Positions 34,201-43,800 of a stretch of 64,000 nt of DNA are shown here, one piece after another (the stretch's first letter is position 1; each line of letters starts with the position of its first letter). The position numbers and the translations under genes were made by a program. Source of the DNA: Pseudognaphalium luteoalbum. Its lineage: Eukaryota > Streptophyta > Magnoliopsida > Asterales > Asteraceae. The stretch is taken from contig OY730196.1 of the NCBI GenBank assembly GCA_963422505.1, positions 25,703,945 to 25,767,944 on the forward strand, written 5' to 3'. Under the pieces are notes generated by a model. The model did no database searches. It was not told the origin of the DNA and saw only the letters and a list, made by a program, of their open reading frames with translations.

Positions 34201-35735
34201 AGAATTAAGGTTCCTCCGGAGATGAGAGGTATACGAACGAGTTTGTCATAACAGACGATTTCAGCTCGGTGCATGGATAACCAATCCATACCGATGATAA
34301 TGTCAAAGCTGCCGATCTCTACAGGTATCAAATCAATGGAAAAGAGTTCGCTCGAGAGGTTTAGTGTACAACCACGTATAATGCTATCAGTCTCAATCAG
34401 ATTGCCGTTAGCTAGCTCTACAATGTACTTAGTATCTAAGGCAGTAGGAGTGGTGTCCAACAAAGGGCTAAATTTCTCAGAAATGAAGCTTCTATCAGCT
34501 CCGGTATCGAATAATATCGAAGCAGTAAGGTTGTTGAGAAGGAAAGTACCTGTTACCACGTTCGGGTCTTGTCTGGCTTCCCCAGCCTTGATAACGAACG
34601 CTCTGCCTCGAGTAGGGTTGTTGTTTTTCAGCTTAGGGCAATTACTCTTGAAATGCCCAGAATTTCCGCACCTAAAGCAGGTCTTTGGCGCGTTGGTGTT
34701 AGGGGTAGGAATGTTGGCTCGACAATCCTTGGCTAGGTGTCCGAACCGTTTGCAATTGGAACACGGGCAAGAACCGTCATGATGGCGGTTGCATTTGGGA
34801 CAGTAGGGCTTGTTCCCGATATACCCTTTCCTTTCTGCAGATCCTGATGAATAAGCCTTAACCGACTCAGGCTTCTTGTTGGTGATTTGATTGGATGAGT
34901 TGGGATTTCCTTCCCACTTGCGTTTATTGTTTGTTGTTGGGGTTGAAGTTGTGCCACGGCGGATAGAGTTGGCCGTTAGTTCGTGAGCCATACGAATGGC
35001 GCTCTAAATAGTACCCGGTTTAGATGAAGTCACCAGGTCTTGAAATTTGTCGGGGAGTCCATCTACGTATTTCTCGATCCTCTTATACTCGGGATCGACC
35101 ATGGATGGGCACAGAAGTGCCAGTTGGTGTAAACGGTTGGTGTAACCCGTGATGTCATCACCCTGCATTTTGTGGTTCTAGAACTCTACCTCCAGCTGTT
35201 TCAATTCATCTCTGGGGCAGTACTCGCCCCTCAACATCTGCTCTAACTCCTCCCATGAGAGTTTGTAAGCATTTGCAATACCCACAGTCTGGGCATAGGT
35301 GTTCCACCAGGTGAGAGCGGTGTCAGAAAATGTACTGGCAGAGAACTTGACCTTGTCTCCCTCTGTGCAGTTGCAAATAAGGAATACAGATTCGATTTTC
35401 TCGATCCAGCGTACTAGACTGATTGCTCCTTCGGTACCTGCAAAGCTCAAGGGTTTGCAGTTCTGAAAGTCTTTGTAAGAGCAGGGTTTGGGTTGTGGAG
35501 CATTGGTAGCTGTATCTTCGCTACTAGGAATAGGTGTTCGGGTAGCCAAGGCTTGGGCCACACTGCGGGCAATCAGATCCGCTATTTTGGTTTCGCTGAG
35601 GGTGACCTGGCATCGGGGAAAAATGATGCTGAACAAGAAGAACAAGAAAAGAGAAATAAGAGATTTGTACGAATTTATGATATATCTCATGTGCATATGA
35701 TGGAATATATGATAACAGAGTGACGTGATAACCAT
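31230..35735 (-). pseudogene. Gypsy A gag-pol polyprotein with in-frame nonsense codons
   Basis: One reading frame runs from about 35735 to 31230, with stops after the codons ending at 35178, near 35005, 33792 and 31605. Order: gag core (PCSYKDFQNCKPLSF, RWIEKIESVF), zinc knuckles (CPKCNRHHDGSC, CSNCKRFGHLAKDC, CFRCGNSGHFKSNC), protease (ILFDTGADRSFIS), RT (MSFGLTNAPAVF, active site VFTDDILIYS), RNase H (YTDASHQGLG, FTDHKSL), integrase HHCC zinc finger and core (DFITKLP, DRDSRFTS, HPQTDGQSERT), and a chromodomain tail (VKVKWNSRRGPEFTWERE). The stops lie where relatives have R, Q or W, plus one 3-base loss at IDYRELN. The gag ATG also seems lost. Otherwise the polyprotein is nearly complete; it cannot be made without repair or readthrough. 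Confidence 0.9.
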
Positions 35736-35877
35736 ATTTCATTAGATAACTAGATTAGATGCAAGGCGTGAGTTCTAGAGGGTTACATAATATAAGGAGT
35801 ACAAAAGATGCCGGTAATTGTGTTATTCGGTCGAATTACATAGGTCCTACGAAAGCTTAATAGAATATAGATTCAGC

Positions 35878-36356
35878 CTAGGCTAATTCCGGCGTAGATT
35901 GAGTCGTGGCAGTAGTGCGTTGAGGTGGTCCATAGATTCTGCGAGTCTGTTGGCCATTCGGAGGACGTGTCTCGCACTGATGTAGCCTTGATTGTAAAAC
36001 AGAGATTTCATTTCGGTTGCCAATCATTTGGTTGTGGACAACCTCCATGGTTTCAACTATTTCTCCCACCTGATTCTGAAGAGTGTTCATGGTGGTAACA
36101 GTGTGATCGTGATCTTCGAAGACTTGCTCGATTCGCTCCATTGTTGTGAGTCTCCAGTTCTCGTGAGTTTCTTGGAGTTCGATATCCATCTCATGGAGTT
36201 ATTGATCGTGATGGTGCACCCTAGCGGCTAAGTCCGGTAGAGTGAGGTGAGTGAGATATGGGCTAGCTCGAGGCGAACGGGCGTCCCTCCTAGCCACCCT
36301 TGGGTTTCGTGCTCCGTACGGATAAGAGCGTGACGAACTTGGTGGTGTGTTTGCCA
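35878..36356 (-). pseudogene. Gypsy A extra ORF between PBS and gag, one stop codon
   Basis: Minus-strand ATG at 36356 opens MANTPPSSSRSYPYGARN and continues to HHHDQ, where a stop near 36198 interrupts; the same frame then resumes (LHEMDIELQE) and ends at 35878. The C-terminal half is a predicted coiled coil (NTLQNQVGEIVETMEVVHNQ, NRNEISVLQSRLHQCETR). Gypsy B has a clear homologue at 61160-61812, including VHNQ and NRNEISVLQSRL. Conservation in two elements argues that it was a real protein. It does not resemble gag; function unknown. About 155 codons when joined. Confidence 0.6.
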
Positions 36357-36662
36357 TTCTGAGACAAAGTGTTAGAAAGAATGAGGCCTACACATATATA
36401 ACATATAATATAGCCTAGTGTGTCTAGCAAAAACAAGTATCGGTCCCGTTTCTCTAGTAGTCAAAGTCAACTAGTGTATTCCTGTTCAACATCACCACTT
36501 CAGTTCTTACATCATCTTTATTTAATTGTACATAGTTGATCAGGCTATGTTAAATTAAATTCATATGATGTAATCCCTGAATCAGTCATACTAAATAAGG
36601 AAATACTGCCTAACGGTCATAGTCTAGGCCCACTAAATGCAACCTAGTTCGCTATAACCTTA

Positions 36663-36675
36663 GGCTCTGATACCA
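36663..36675 (-). other. Gypsy A primer binding site (initiator tRNA-Met)
   Basis: Complement TGGTATCAGAGCC, four bases inside the 5' LTR edge. This is the usual plant PBS complementary to initiator methionine tRNA. Confidence 0.85.
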
Positions 36676-36678
36676 ATC

Positions 36679-36883
36679 TGTAACACCCCCAAAATCACTG
36701 TTCAGCGGAAGCAAGCTTTGGGGTGCTACCAATCAAATATCACAGCACAAAAGTAAAGCAAACGACATCTATGTGCAACGTTTGTAAAATAGTTACATTT
36801 CCATACATAAAATGTTTGAAAACACAGAGTTTTTGGTTACAAAATGAAGTTCCCTAGAGTCTGCGCGTATAGCGGATGATTCT
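36679..36883 (-). repeat. Gypsy A 5' LTR, first 205 bases, cut by copia 2
   Basis: TGTAACACCCCC at 36679 matches 28602 onward with about six differences up to GATTCT, where copia 2 begins (TGTTGGTAC). In the left LTR the sequence continues ATTACATAACC, which is absent here. ATTCT at 36879-36883 would be the copia target duplication. Confidence 0.9.
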
Positions 36884-36995
36884 TGTTGGTACATCTAGAT
36901 GTGTCTGTCAGTTGGTCTCAGTCTGTAATTGTGTCATTATTGTAATTACGCATTGTATAGATTAGATATAGTTCAATTACAAGTTTTGTAATCTT

Positions 36996-37118
36996 GTGAC
37001 ACAAGGATTATGTCGCAGATTCACTCTTTGCGACATAAGCATTGTGTCGCAGAACCCGTCCATACGACACAAGGGTTGTGTCGCAGAATCAGTCTATGCG
37101 ACACAAGGGTTGTGTCGC
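36996..37118 (+). repeat. Four 21-bp palindromes at an exact 34-bp period upstream of the LTR TATA box
   Basis: Palindromes at 36996-37016, 37030-37050, 37064-37084 and 37098-37118. The last is perfect with 9-base arms GCGACACAA and TTGTGTCGC around GGG; the others differ by one to three bases. The 13-base spacers are similar (AGAATCAGTCTAT type). The last palindrome ends 18 bases before TATAAATA at 37137. Confidence 0.92.
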
Positions 37119-37136
37119 AGAAAGCTTAACTTGGGC

Positions 37137-37144
37137 TATAAATA
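37137..37144 (+). promoter_or_regulatory. Copia 2 LTR TATA box
   Basis: CTATAAATAG context, a near-ideal plant TATA box, in U3 directly downstream of the palindrome array. Transcription would start around 37170. Confidence 0.7.
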
Positions 37145-37403
37145 GAAGTTCGTCAGCTTCTGTTAAAAAGTGACTTTACACACACATAACTCACTGTCCA
37201 GAGAGAAAAAGTCATTGGTAGGGTTATTTTGTTCCTTGTGTGTTTTGTCAAAGTGTATGTTTACTTGTTGATAATATATATATACATACATCTTTGTGTT
37301 GTGGTGATATCTAGCTTAAATCTTGCATAACTTGTTGTGTTTAATTTCCGCATTTACATACAAGCAAACTACTCGTGTTGGTCCGAATAGTTAGAACCTA
37401 CAA

Positions 37404-37416
37404 TTGGTATCAGAGC
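37404..37416 (+). other. Copia 2 primer binding site (initiator tRNA-Met)
   Basis: TTGGTATCAGAGC two bases after the LTR end ACCTACA; standard copia PBS. Confidence 0.85.
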
Positions 37417-38052
37417 CACATACTCTTGAGTTGTGGTTGCGAGTTAGTTTTTGCAAGATTTTAGTCCAAAAAGTGATATTTTTATTTTGTGTGTTCTTGG
37501 TGTTCTTGGTAAAAAAGGGCATATTTGAGCTTATTTAGGTGTTTAATTCTCAAGTTTTTGTGTTTGTCAAACCTTGGAATTTGGTTTACCGAAAGTTGGT
37601 GAGTTTTTTGCTTAAAAAATTGGTATTCAGAACTGATGCAAAGTATGGCTTACTTGTTTATTATTTTTTGTGTTGAAAGTTAAAATTTTTGTGGGCTCTA
37701 GGCTGTCTGCACGCGCGTCTTTGCGACACAAGCACTGTGTCGTACCACTGTTCATACGACACAACTATACGACATTAACTTGTCTACGACATAGTGTGCG
37801 ACATAACGTGCGACATAAGCCTACGACACAATCTTCTTTGACCTTAACTGGTCTGCGACACAAGCTGCGACATAACATACGACATTACTGTTGTGTCGCA
37901 TTTCTGTCTTCTGTCTGATTAAGCTCTGCGACACTTCTCTTGTGTCGTATTGACCTTTTGCGACACAACCTCTGTGTCGCAATTTCCCAGACTTAGACAA
38001 AAATTCAGCTTGTTTGTGGAATATTTTCTAACTTTTCTTGCAGATTTTCAAC
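37417..38052 (+). other. Copia 2 leader with a GCGACA/TGTCGC cluster
   Basis: Non-coding leader. From about 37722 to 37982 it carries many copies of (G/A)CGACA(C/T)AA and TTGTGTCG(C/T), several as facing pairs. It ends with a T-rich stretch and CTTGCAG, which looks like a splice acceptor, 12 bases before the gag ATG at 38053. Confidence 0.7.
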
Positions 38053-40809
38053 ATGTCTCTTCAAAGTGTTGATGCAGTTCTACAACATAATGCTACAATC
38101 GGTAGTGCAAATAAACCTCCTTACTTTGCGCCAGGAATGGAATACCGAGCTTGGAAACAACGATTTATATCTTTTGTGTTATTCACTGATCCTGTCATGG
38201 AATTGGCTCTTCTTGAAAGATATGAAGCTCCGGTTGCTCTTGGAGAACACATGGGCGTTCCTCCACCCAAACCTATTCGTTCATACACTCCCGAAGAACG
38301 AAAAGCATGGGAAATTGAACGAAAAACTCACTCTGCTATAACTATGTCACTTCCAACTGACGTCTTGGATATGTTTCCTCAAACAATCGCTTATGATCTT
38401 TGGATTGCTATTGAGAAAAGATTTGGTGGTAATTCCGAGTTCATCGAGAGCAAACTGGAATTAGTCAAAACTCAGTTTGATTACTTCTATATCCAGAAAA
38501 ATGAGACTGTCAGAGACATGCTGTGCAGATTTACACGTACTGTAAATGAATTGCAAGCTGGAGGATATAATCTGAAGAATTCTGAAATTAACAAAAAGGC
38601 TTTAGCTGCTCTTCCTCCAAGTTGGGAAACGCGAGTTTTGTTGTTAGAAAATGATCCTAAGACAATGCAATTGTCCTTAGATGATCTTGTTGGAAAGCTT
38701 GAAGCTGGTGCCTTAGATATTCAAAAGAAGGAAACAAGATCCACTGCTCGTACATCAGAATCAAGTAATAGTGGAGTCGCCTTCATTTCATCTGAAGTTA
38801 ATTCCCAGAGATCTTCTTCTTACAGTAATCCTGCTGTAGGAACTTTTTCATCCCTCCCAACTTATACTACTTCTTCAAGTAAACCTTGTTCATCATCGTC
38901 AGTTCCTTCTTCAGGCACCACAGATGAGCATGCTGCAATGTTCACTGCTTTTCTGTCATCATACGAAGATTTTCTTTCTAAAAGAGTCAGTACTCTAGAA
39001 CTGACTGATGAAGATTTCAATCAAGTTGATCCAGATGAGTTAGAAAGAATAGATATTAGATGGAATATGGCTATGCTTACTCGCAGAGCCAAGAACTATC
39101 TAAGAAGAACTGGAAAGAGATCTCTGGAAGACGCTTCTGACCGAACACCAATGGGATTCGATAAAAGCAAAATCAAATGCTATAAGTGTCAGAATCTTGG
39201 TCACTTCGCCAGAGAATGCGAGAAAGGACGACAGCCGGCCACTGGTTTCACAAAGCCATCTGTTACTCCAAAACAGATTGAGAACTCTACTGCTAAGGCT
39301 GCATTGTTGATTGAAGATGGTGATGCTTATGACTTTTCTGCTCATGAAACTCAAGAACAATGCTTCATGGCCATCAACAATGAGGTAAAATTTGCGTCAT
39401 TTTCTTGTGATTCTTGTATAAGTTTAACTGGTAAAGTGAATGGGCTTATGGAACATAATAACAACCTGAAGTCTGATATCTTGAATTTGATAGAGGCAAA
39501 CAAAGTTTTGAAAAATAATGAGAAACACTTTGAAAGTAACATTAATCAATTAATGGAAGATAAAAAGGAGCTGAAAGCTCTAATTTTTAGTAATCAAGAT
39601 GAAATTGATAGTTACCTAAAAATGATTGCTCATTTAAAAAAGGAATTGGCTGCCTCCCAAGCCGAAGTTGTTGATTACAAACGAAAACTCAAGAATATCA
39701 ATACTTCATCCATGGTCTTCACTGAAATCCTGCAGACGGGTAGGTCTAACACTAAAGATAAATCCGGTCTTGGTTATCATAATCAACCGCCTCCATCTTT
39801 AGATGTAAACTTGTGTAGACCGTCTAAGGATGAAATTAAAGATTTTGTGCCTACTAACTTAGTAGATACAAAGCCTGTTGAACAGATGGTTAATGAACCT
39901 GCTATCAAGCAAGTAGAGACGCCCTTAGTTGAATCTGTTAGTTTACCTGCTCCTAAGTCGCCTGAAGTTTATCAAGCTAACATAGAGGTCAAACATGATA
40001 GAAAGAAAACTAAGTTGGTCAAGGCTAAACCAGTGAAGCCTTTCGAACCTGTTAAGTTTACCTCATCAGGATTTGTCCAGTTAACCTCCTTCGGTAGTTT
40101 TCAGTCTGCTCCCTCAAAAACTACTGAAAAGAGGGTCGAGGTCGGAGATATTCCTTGTAAGTGTGTGTCTCAATGTGAAACGAACAAAACTAAGCCTGAT
40201 CATCATATTATTACTTCTAAGACAAACGATAAATCTCTTCAAAGTAATACTAAGACTCAGGCTGAATTTAAAAGAAAAGGTTTAAAGAATATTAATGACA
40301 AATCAATCAAAAATTCTGTTAAATCCTCTGTTTCACACTCTGAGACATTCACTTCAAAGATGTCTGTATCACCTAAATTCTTAGGGAGATACGACCAAAC
40401 CTTTAAGGAGAGACGATCATGTTTCTACTGCAAGAAACAAGGTCACTTGATTAATCAATGTCCGTTGCTTTCGAGAAAAATGTTATCAAAAGGTTTTTCC
40501 AAAAATTCAACTGTAAAATCATTTTCAAAGAAGAGTACACTGGCTCTACCGTCTATCTCGAAAGTTAACACTGCTAGGCCTAGTAAACCACCAGTTAAAC
40601 AGCCTAACATTGTTAACAAGCAACCCTATATTGTTCCTGTGAATGTTTGGAGACCAAAAGAGTCATCAAATGACTCATCATCAGGTAATACTGCATCAGG
40701 AAATACTTCTGATCTCCTGAAAAACAAAATTTTAACTGATGTAGTTATTATTGATGAGGTCTCCGGAGTACCCAAGTCTGTAAAGGCCTGGGTCTCCATT
40801 TCTAACTAA
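38053..40809 (+). CDS. Copia 2 gag-like protein with two zinc knuckles
   Basis: ATG at 38053 (MSLQSVDAVLQ) is preferred; an in-frame ATG lies 15 bases upstream at 38038. Residues ~25-230 form the gag (UBN2/retrotran_gag) domain, with YRAWKQRF, IAIEKRFGG and LAALPPSWE. A CCHC knuckle CYKCQNLGHFAREC lies near residue 380; a long coiled-coil segment follows at ~465-560; a second knuckle, CFYCKKQGHLINQC, lies near residue 795. The C-terminal half is basic and low complexity. ~918 codons, far longer than an ordinary copia gag but like SIRE-type gag. It ends at a TAA in the same frame as pol. Role: virus-like particle formation and RNA packaging. Confidence 0.9.
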   Translation: MSLQSVDAVLQHNATIGSANKPPYFAPGMEYRAWKQRFISFVLFTDPVMELALLERYEAPVALGEHMGVPPPKPIRSYTPEERKAWEIERKTHSAITMSLPTDVLDMFPQTIAYDLWIAIEKRFGGNSEFIESKLELVKTQFDYFYIQKNETVRDMLCRFTRTVNELQAGGYNLKNSEINKKALAALPPSWETRVLLLENDPKTMQLSLDDLVGKLEAGALDIQKKETRSTARTSESSNSGVAFISSEVNSQRSSSYSNPAVGTFSSLPTYTTSSSKPCSSSSVPSSGTTDEHAAMFTAFLSSYEDFLSKRVSTLELTDEDFNQVDPDELERIDIRWNMAMLTRRAKNYLRRTGKRSLEDASDRTPMGFDKSKIKCYKCQNLGHFARECEKGRQPATGFTKPSVTPKQIENSTAKAALLIEDGDAYDFSAHETQEQCFMAINNEVKFASFSCDSCISLTGKVNGLMEHNNNLKSDILNLIEANKVLKNNEKHFESNINQLMEDKKELKALIFSNQDEIDSYLKMIAHLKKELAASQAEVVDYKRKLKNINTSSMVFTEILQTGRSNTKDKSGLGYHNQPPPSLDVNLCRPSKDEIKDFVPTNLVDTKPVEQMVNEPAIKQVETPLVESVSLPAPKSPEVYQANIEVKHDRKKTKLVKAKPVKPFEPVKFTSSGFVQLTSFGSFQSAPSKTTEKRVEVGDIPCKCVSQCETNKTKPDHHIITSKTNDKSLQSNTKTQAEFKRKGLKNINDKSIKNSVKSSVSHSETFTSKMSVSPKFLGRYDQTFKERRSCFYCKKQGHLINQCPLLSRKMLSKGFSKNSTVKSFSKKSTLALPSISKVNTARPSKPPVKQPNIVNKQPYIVPVNVWRPKESSNDSSSGNTASGNTSDLLKNKILTDVVIIDEVSGVPKSVKAWVSISN

Positions 40810-40866
40810 CTTTCTCCCCGTGTTGTGCTGTAGCAGTCAGATCACGTACAAAGCAGTAAATGGTAT

Positions 40867-43800
40867 GTGGATAGTGGCTGCTCACGGCACATGACAGGTG
40901 ACATGTCTCTTTTGTCAAACGTTAAACCATATCGCGGAGGACATGTTGCTTTTGCTGGAGATACAGGTGGTAACATCACGGGACAGGGCACTCTTACAAA
41001 TGGAAAAGTAAGCTTTGACAAAGTAAACTATGTCGAGGAATTGCAACACAATCTGATCAGTGTTTCTCAAGTGTGCGACAAGAAGTTTACTACAGCATTT
41101 ACAGATGTTGAATGCTTGATTTTGAAACCGGGATTTGTTATTCCCGAGGAATGGGTGCTACTGAGAGCACCCCGTGTACGCAACTCGTACATTTTGGATA
41201 TGCAAACAGTTACTACCAAGGAGCATACTTGTTTGCTATCAAAAGCATCTTCTAAAGATTCACTGCTTTGGCACAGACGCATGGGACATATTCATTTTCG
41301 CAGAATGAATTATCTTGTCAATAATGATCTTGTGTTAGGTGTGCCTAAAAAATCATTCGAAATCGATGATGAATGCGTTTCCTGTCTCAAAGGGAAACAA
41401 CACAAGAAGTTCCATAAGTCTAAGCAGGTGAACTCTATTGAATCTCCTTTGGAATTGCTTCACATGGATTTGTTCGGTCCGGTGAACAAGAAAAGTATAG
41501 GAGGAAAGTCATACTGTCTGGTCGTTACTGATGATTACTCAAGATTCTCTTGGGTATATTTCTTGGCAGGAAAGGATGAAACAGCCGACACTTTAACCTA
41601 CTTGTTCGATCGTCTGGAAAATCTGTGTAACCTGAAAATCAAGAAACTACGCAGCGATAATGGAACAGAATTCAAGAACAGAACCATGGAAATGTATTGT
41701 CTTCGAAAGGGAATCTTTCATCAGTTTAGTGCTGCTCGTACTCCTCAGCAAAATGGAGTAGCCGAACGTAAAAATAGGACAATTATTGAGACAGCTAGAA
41801 CTATGCTGTCTGACGCGCATCTGCCGACTACTTTTTGGGCAGAAGCTGTTAACACTGCCTGCTATGTGTTAAATCGGGTCTCCATGGTTAAAAAGCGAAA
41901 CAAAACATGTTATGAATTGCTGAATAATCGCAAACCAAACTTGAAGTTTCTTGAACCTTTCGGGTGTCCTTGCACCATCTTACTTACCAAGGACTCCGTA
42001 GGCAAATTTGACGAAAAGGTGGTCGAGGGTCTATTTTTGGGATATTCTGTGAACTCGCCAAATAAAAGAGTTTTCAACAAGTTTACTGGGAGAATAGAGG
42101 AACATTTTGAAGTAAGATTCATGAAGTATACTGATTCTCCAAAGGGTAAGGGACCGGAATCCTTGTTTGAGTTTGACAAGTTGGTAGATTCTTTTAATCT
42201 TCCCAAATTCAGTGAAGAAGATCAGGTGGTATCTTTACTTCATGGTTTAGATCTTTCTTCTGAAGTATCTACTTCAACTTCTAGATCTATACCACCTACG
42301 AATATTATCAATGATGATATTCCCTCCGACGCTGATCAGATGGCTACTGAATCCAATCCTGTAACTGAAACTGATATCATCTTACCGGTTGACCATGAAA
42401 GTTGTGCTACTGATCACTCTGTTGCTATTGAACATTTAGAAGCCGCTCCTTCTAATCTGGATTCGATCATTGTGCCTGATCCGATTCCTCAACTTCGAAT
42501 TCATTCTTCCCACCCCACTGATAACATCATTGGTGAACTTCAACAAGGTGTTCTAACTAGAGGTCAGGTAGCTGCCAATGAGATTCGTGAGGAATCTTCT
42601 ACTGCCTCTCCTGCCTTCTTGGATGAAAATATGGAAGAATGCTTCCTATCTCAGCTTGAACCAAAGAAAATAGACGAAGCTTTGAAAGATCCATACTGGA
42701 TTGAGGCTATGCAGGAAGAGTTAAATCAATTCAAAAAGCTTGATGTCTGGAGATTGGTTCCTTTACCCAAAGATGTCGATCCTATTGGCACTCGCTGGGT
42801 ATACCGTGTGAAAAAGGATGACAGAGGCGTAGTTATTCGAAATAAGGCACGGTTGGTGGTTCAAGGTTTTACTCAAATCGAGGGTTTGGACTATGATGAT
42901 GTGTTTGCTCCAGTTGCAAGACTGGAATCTATTCGCATCTTTCTGGCTTTTGCAACATTTAAAGGTTTTCGGGTTTATCAACTCGATGTCAAGAGCGCAT
43001 TTCTGTATGGAGAGGTTCTGAAGGATGTGTATGTCAAGCAACCTCCAGGTTTTGAAGATCCTATTCATCCTGACTATGTTTGCAAGTTAGGCAAAGCCTT
43101 ATATGGTCTTCATCAAGCTCCCAGAGCTTGGTACGCGAGGTTGGCAAATCATCTCACGAAAAATGGCTTTTCCCGAGGCCACATTGACAGCACTCTCTTC
43201 ATTAAAAAGGATGGCAAAGACTTGTTGCTGGTACAGGTTTACGTGGATGACATTATATTTGGTTCAACTAATGATTCTTTGTGCAGGTATTTTGAGAAAA
43301 TCATGAAGTCCGAGTTTGAGATGAGTGCCATGGGAGAACTCAAATTCTTTCTGGGTGTACAGGTTGAGCAGTCTGATAAAGGACTCTACATTCATCAGTC
43401 CAAATATGTCAATGACATGTTGACTCGGTATGAGCTCCATGACTGTAAACCATATGGTACTCCTATTGAAACTGATCACAAACTCGGGCCTGATGAACAC
43501 GAAGAAGACTGCAAGGAGCGAGATTATCGTTCTATGATAGGATCATTGATGTATCTTACTGCATCAAGACCAGATATTGTGTTTGCTGTGTCTATTTGTT
43601 CCAGGTATCAAGCAAAGCCCAAAGTTTCTCACATGAAGGCTGTAAAGAGAATATTTGGTTACCTCAAATATAGACCATCACTTGGTCTATGGTATTCAAA
43701 TGAGAAAGATTTTTCTCTCTCTGCCTATTCTAATTCAGATTATGGCGGCTGCAATTCGGATAAGAAGTCAACTACAGGAGGTTGCCAATATCTCGGTTCA

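Larger units (their letters stand above)
28602..36883 (-). mobile_element. Gypsy A: Tekay/Del-type Ty3/gypsy element, right LTR split by copia 2
   Basis: Left LTR 28602-31190, internal region 31191-36678, right LTR 36679-36883 before copia 2. On the minus strand the order is PBS, upstream ORF, gag, protease, RT, RNase H, integrase, chromodomain, PPT, which is the chromovirus layout. The aligned ~205 bases of the two LTRs differ at about six positions, so the insertion is not ancient. The remainder of the right LTR is not seen in the window. Confidence 0.88.
36884..37402 (+). repeat. Copia 2 5' LTR, 519 bp
   Basis: TGTTGGTAC...ACCTACA, directly followed by A and the PBS. Same family as the three LTRs at 55507-59246 (TGTTGGTGCATTTCT...GGTCCTACA on their minus strand). 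U3 holds the palindrome array and the TATA box. Confidence 0.88.

Noticed and set aside
34273..34782. 169-codon plus-strand ORF opposite gypsy A protease and zinc knuckles
   Set aside because: Antisense shadow of the gag-pol frame, with no independent motif.
36996..37118. Regular repeats with 13-base spacers, CRISPR-like look
   Set aside because: Spacers are nearly alike, repeats are palindromes inside a plant retrotransposon LTR, and there are no cas genes; it is a tandem promoter array.
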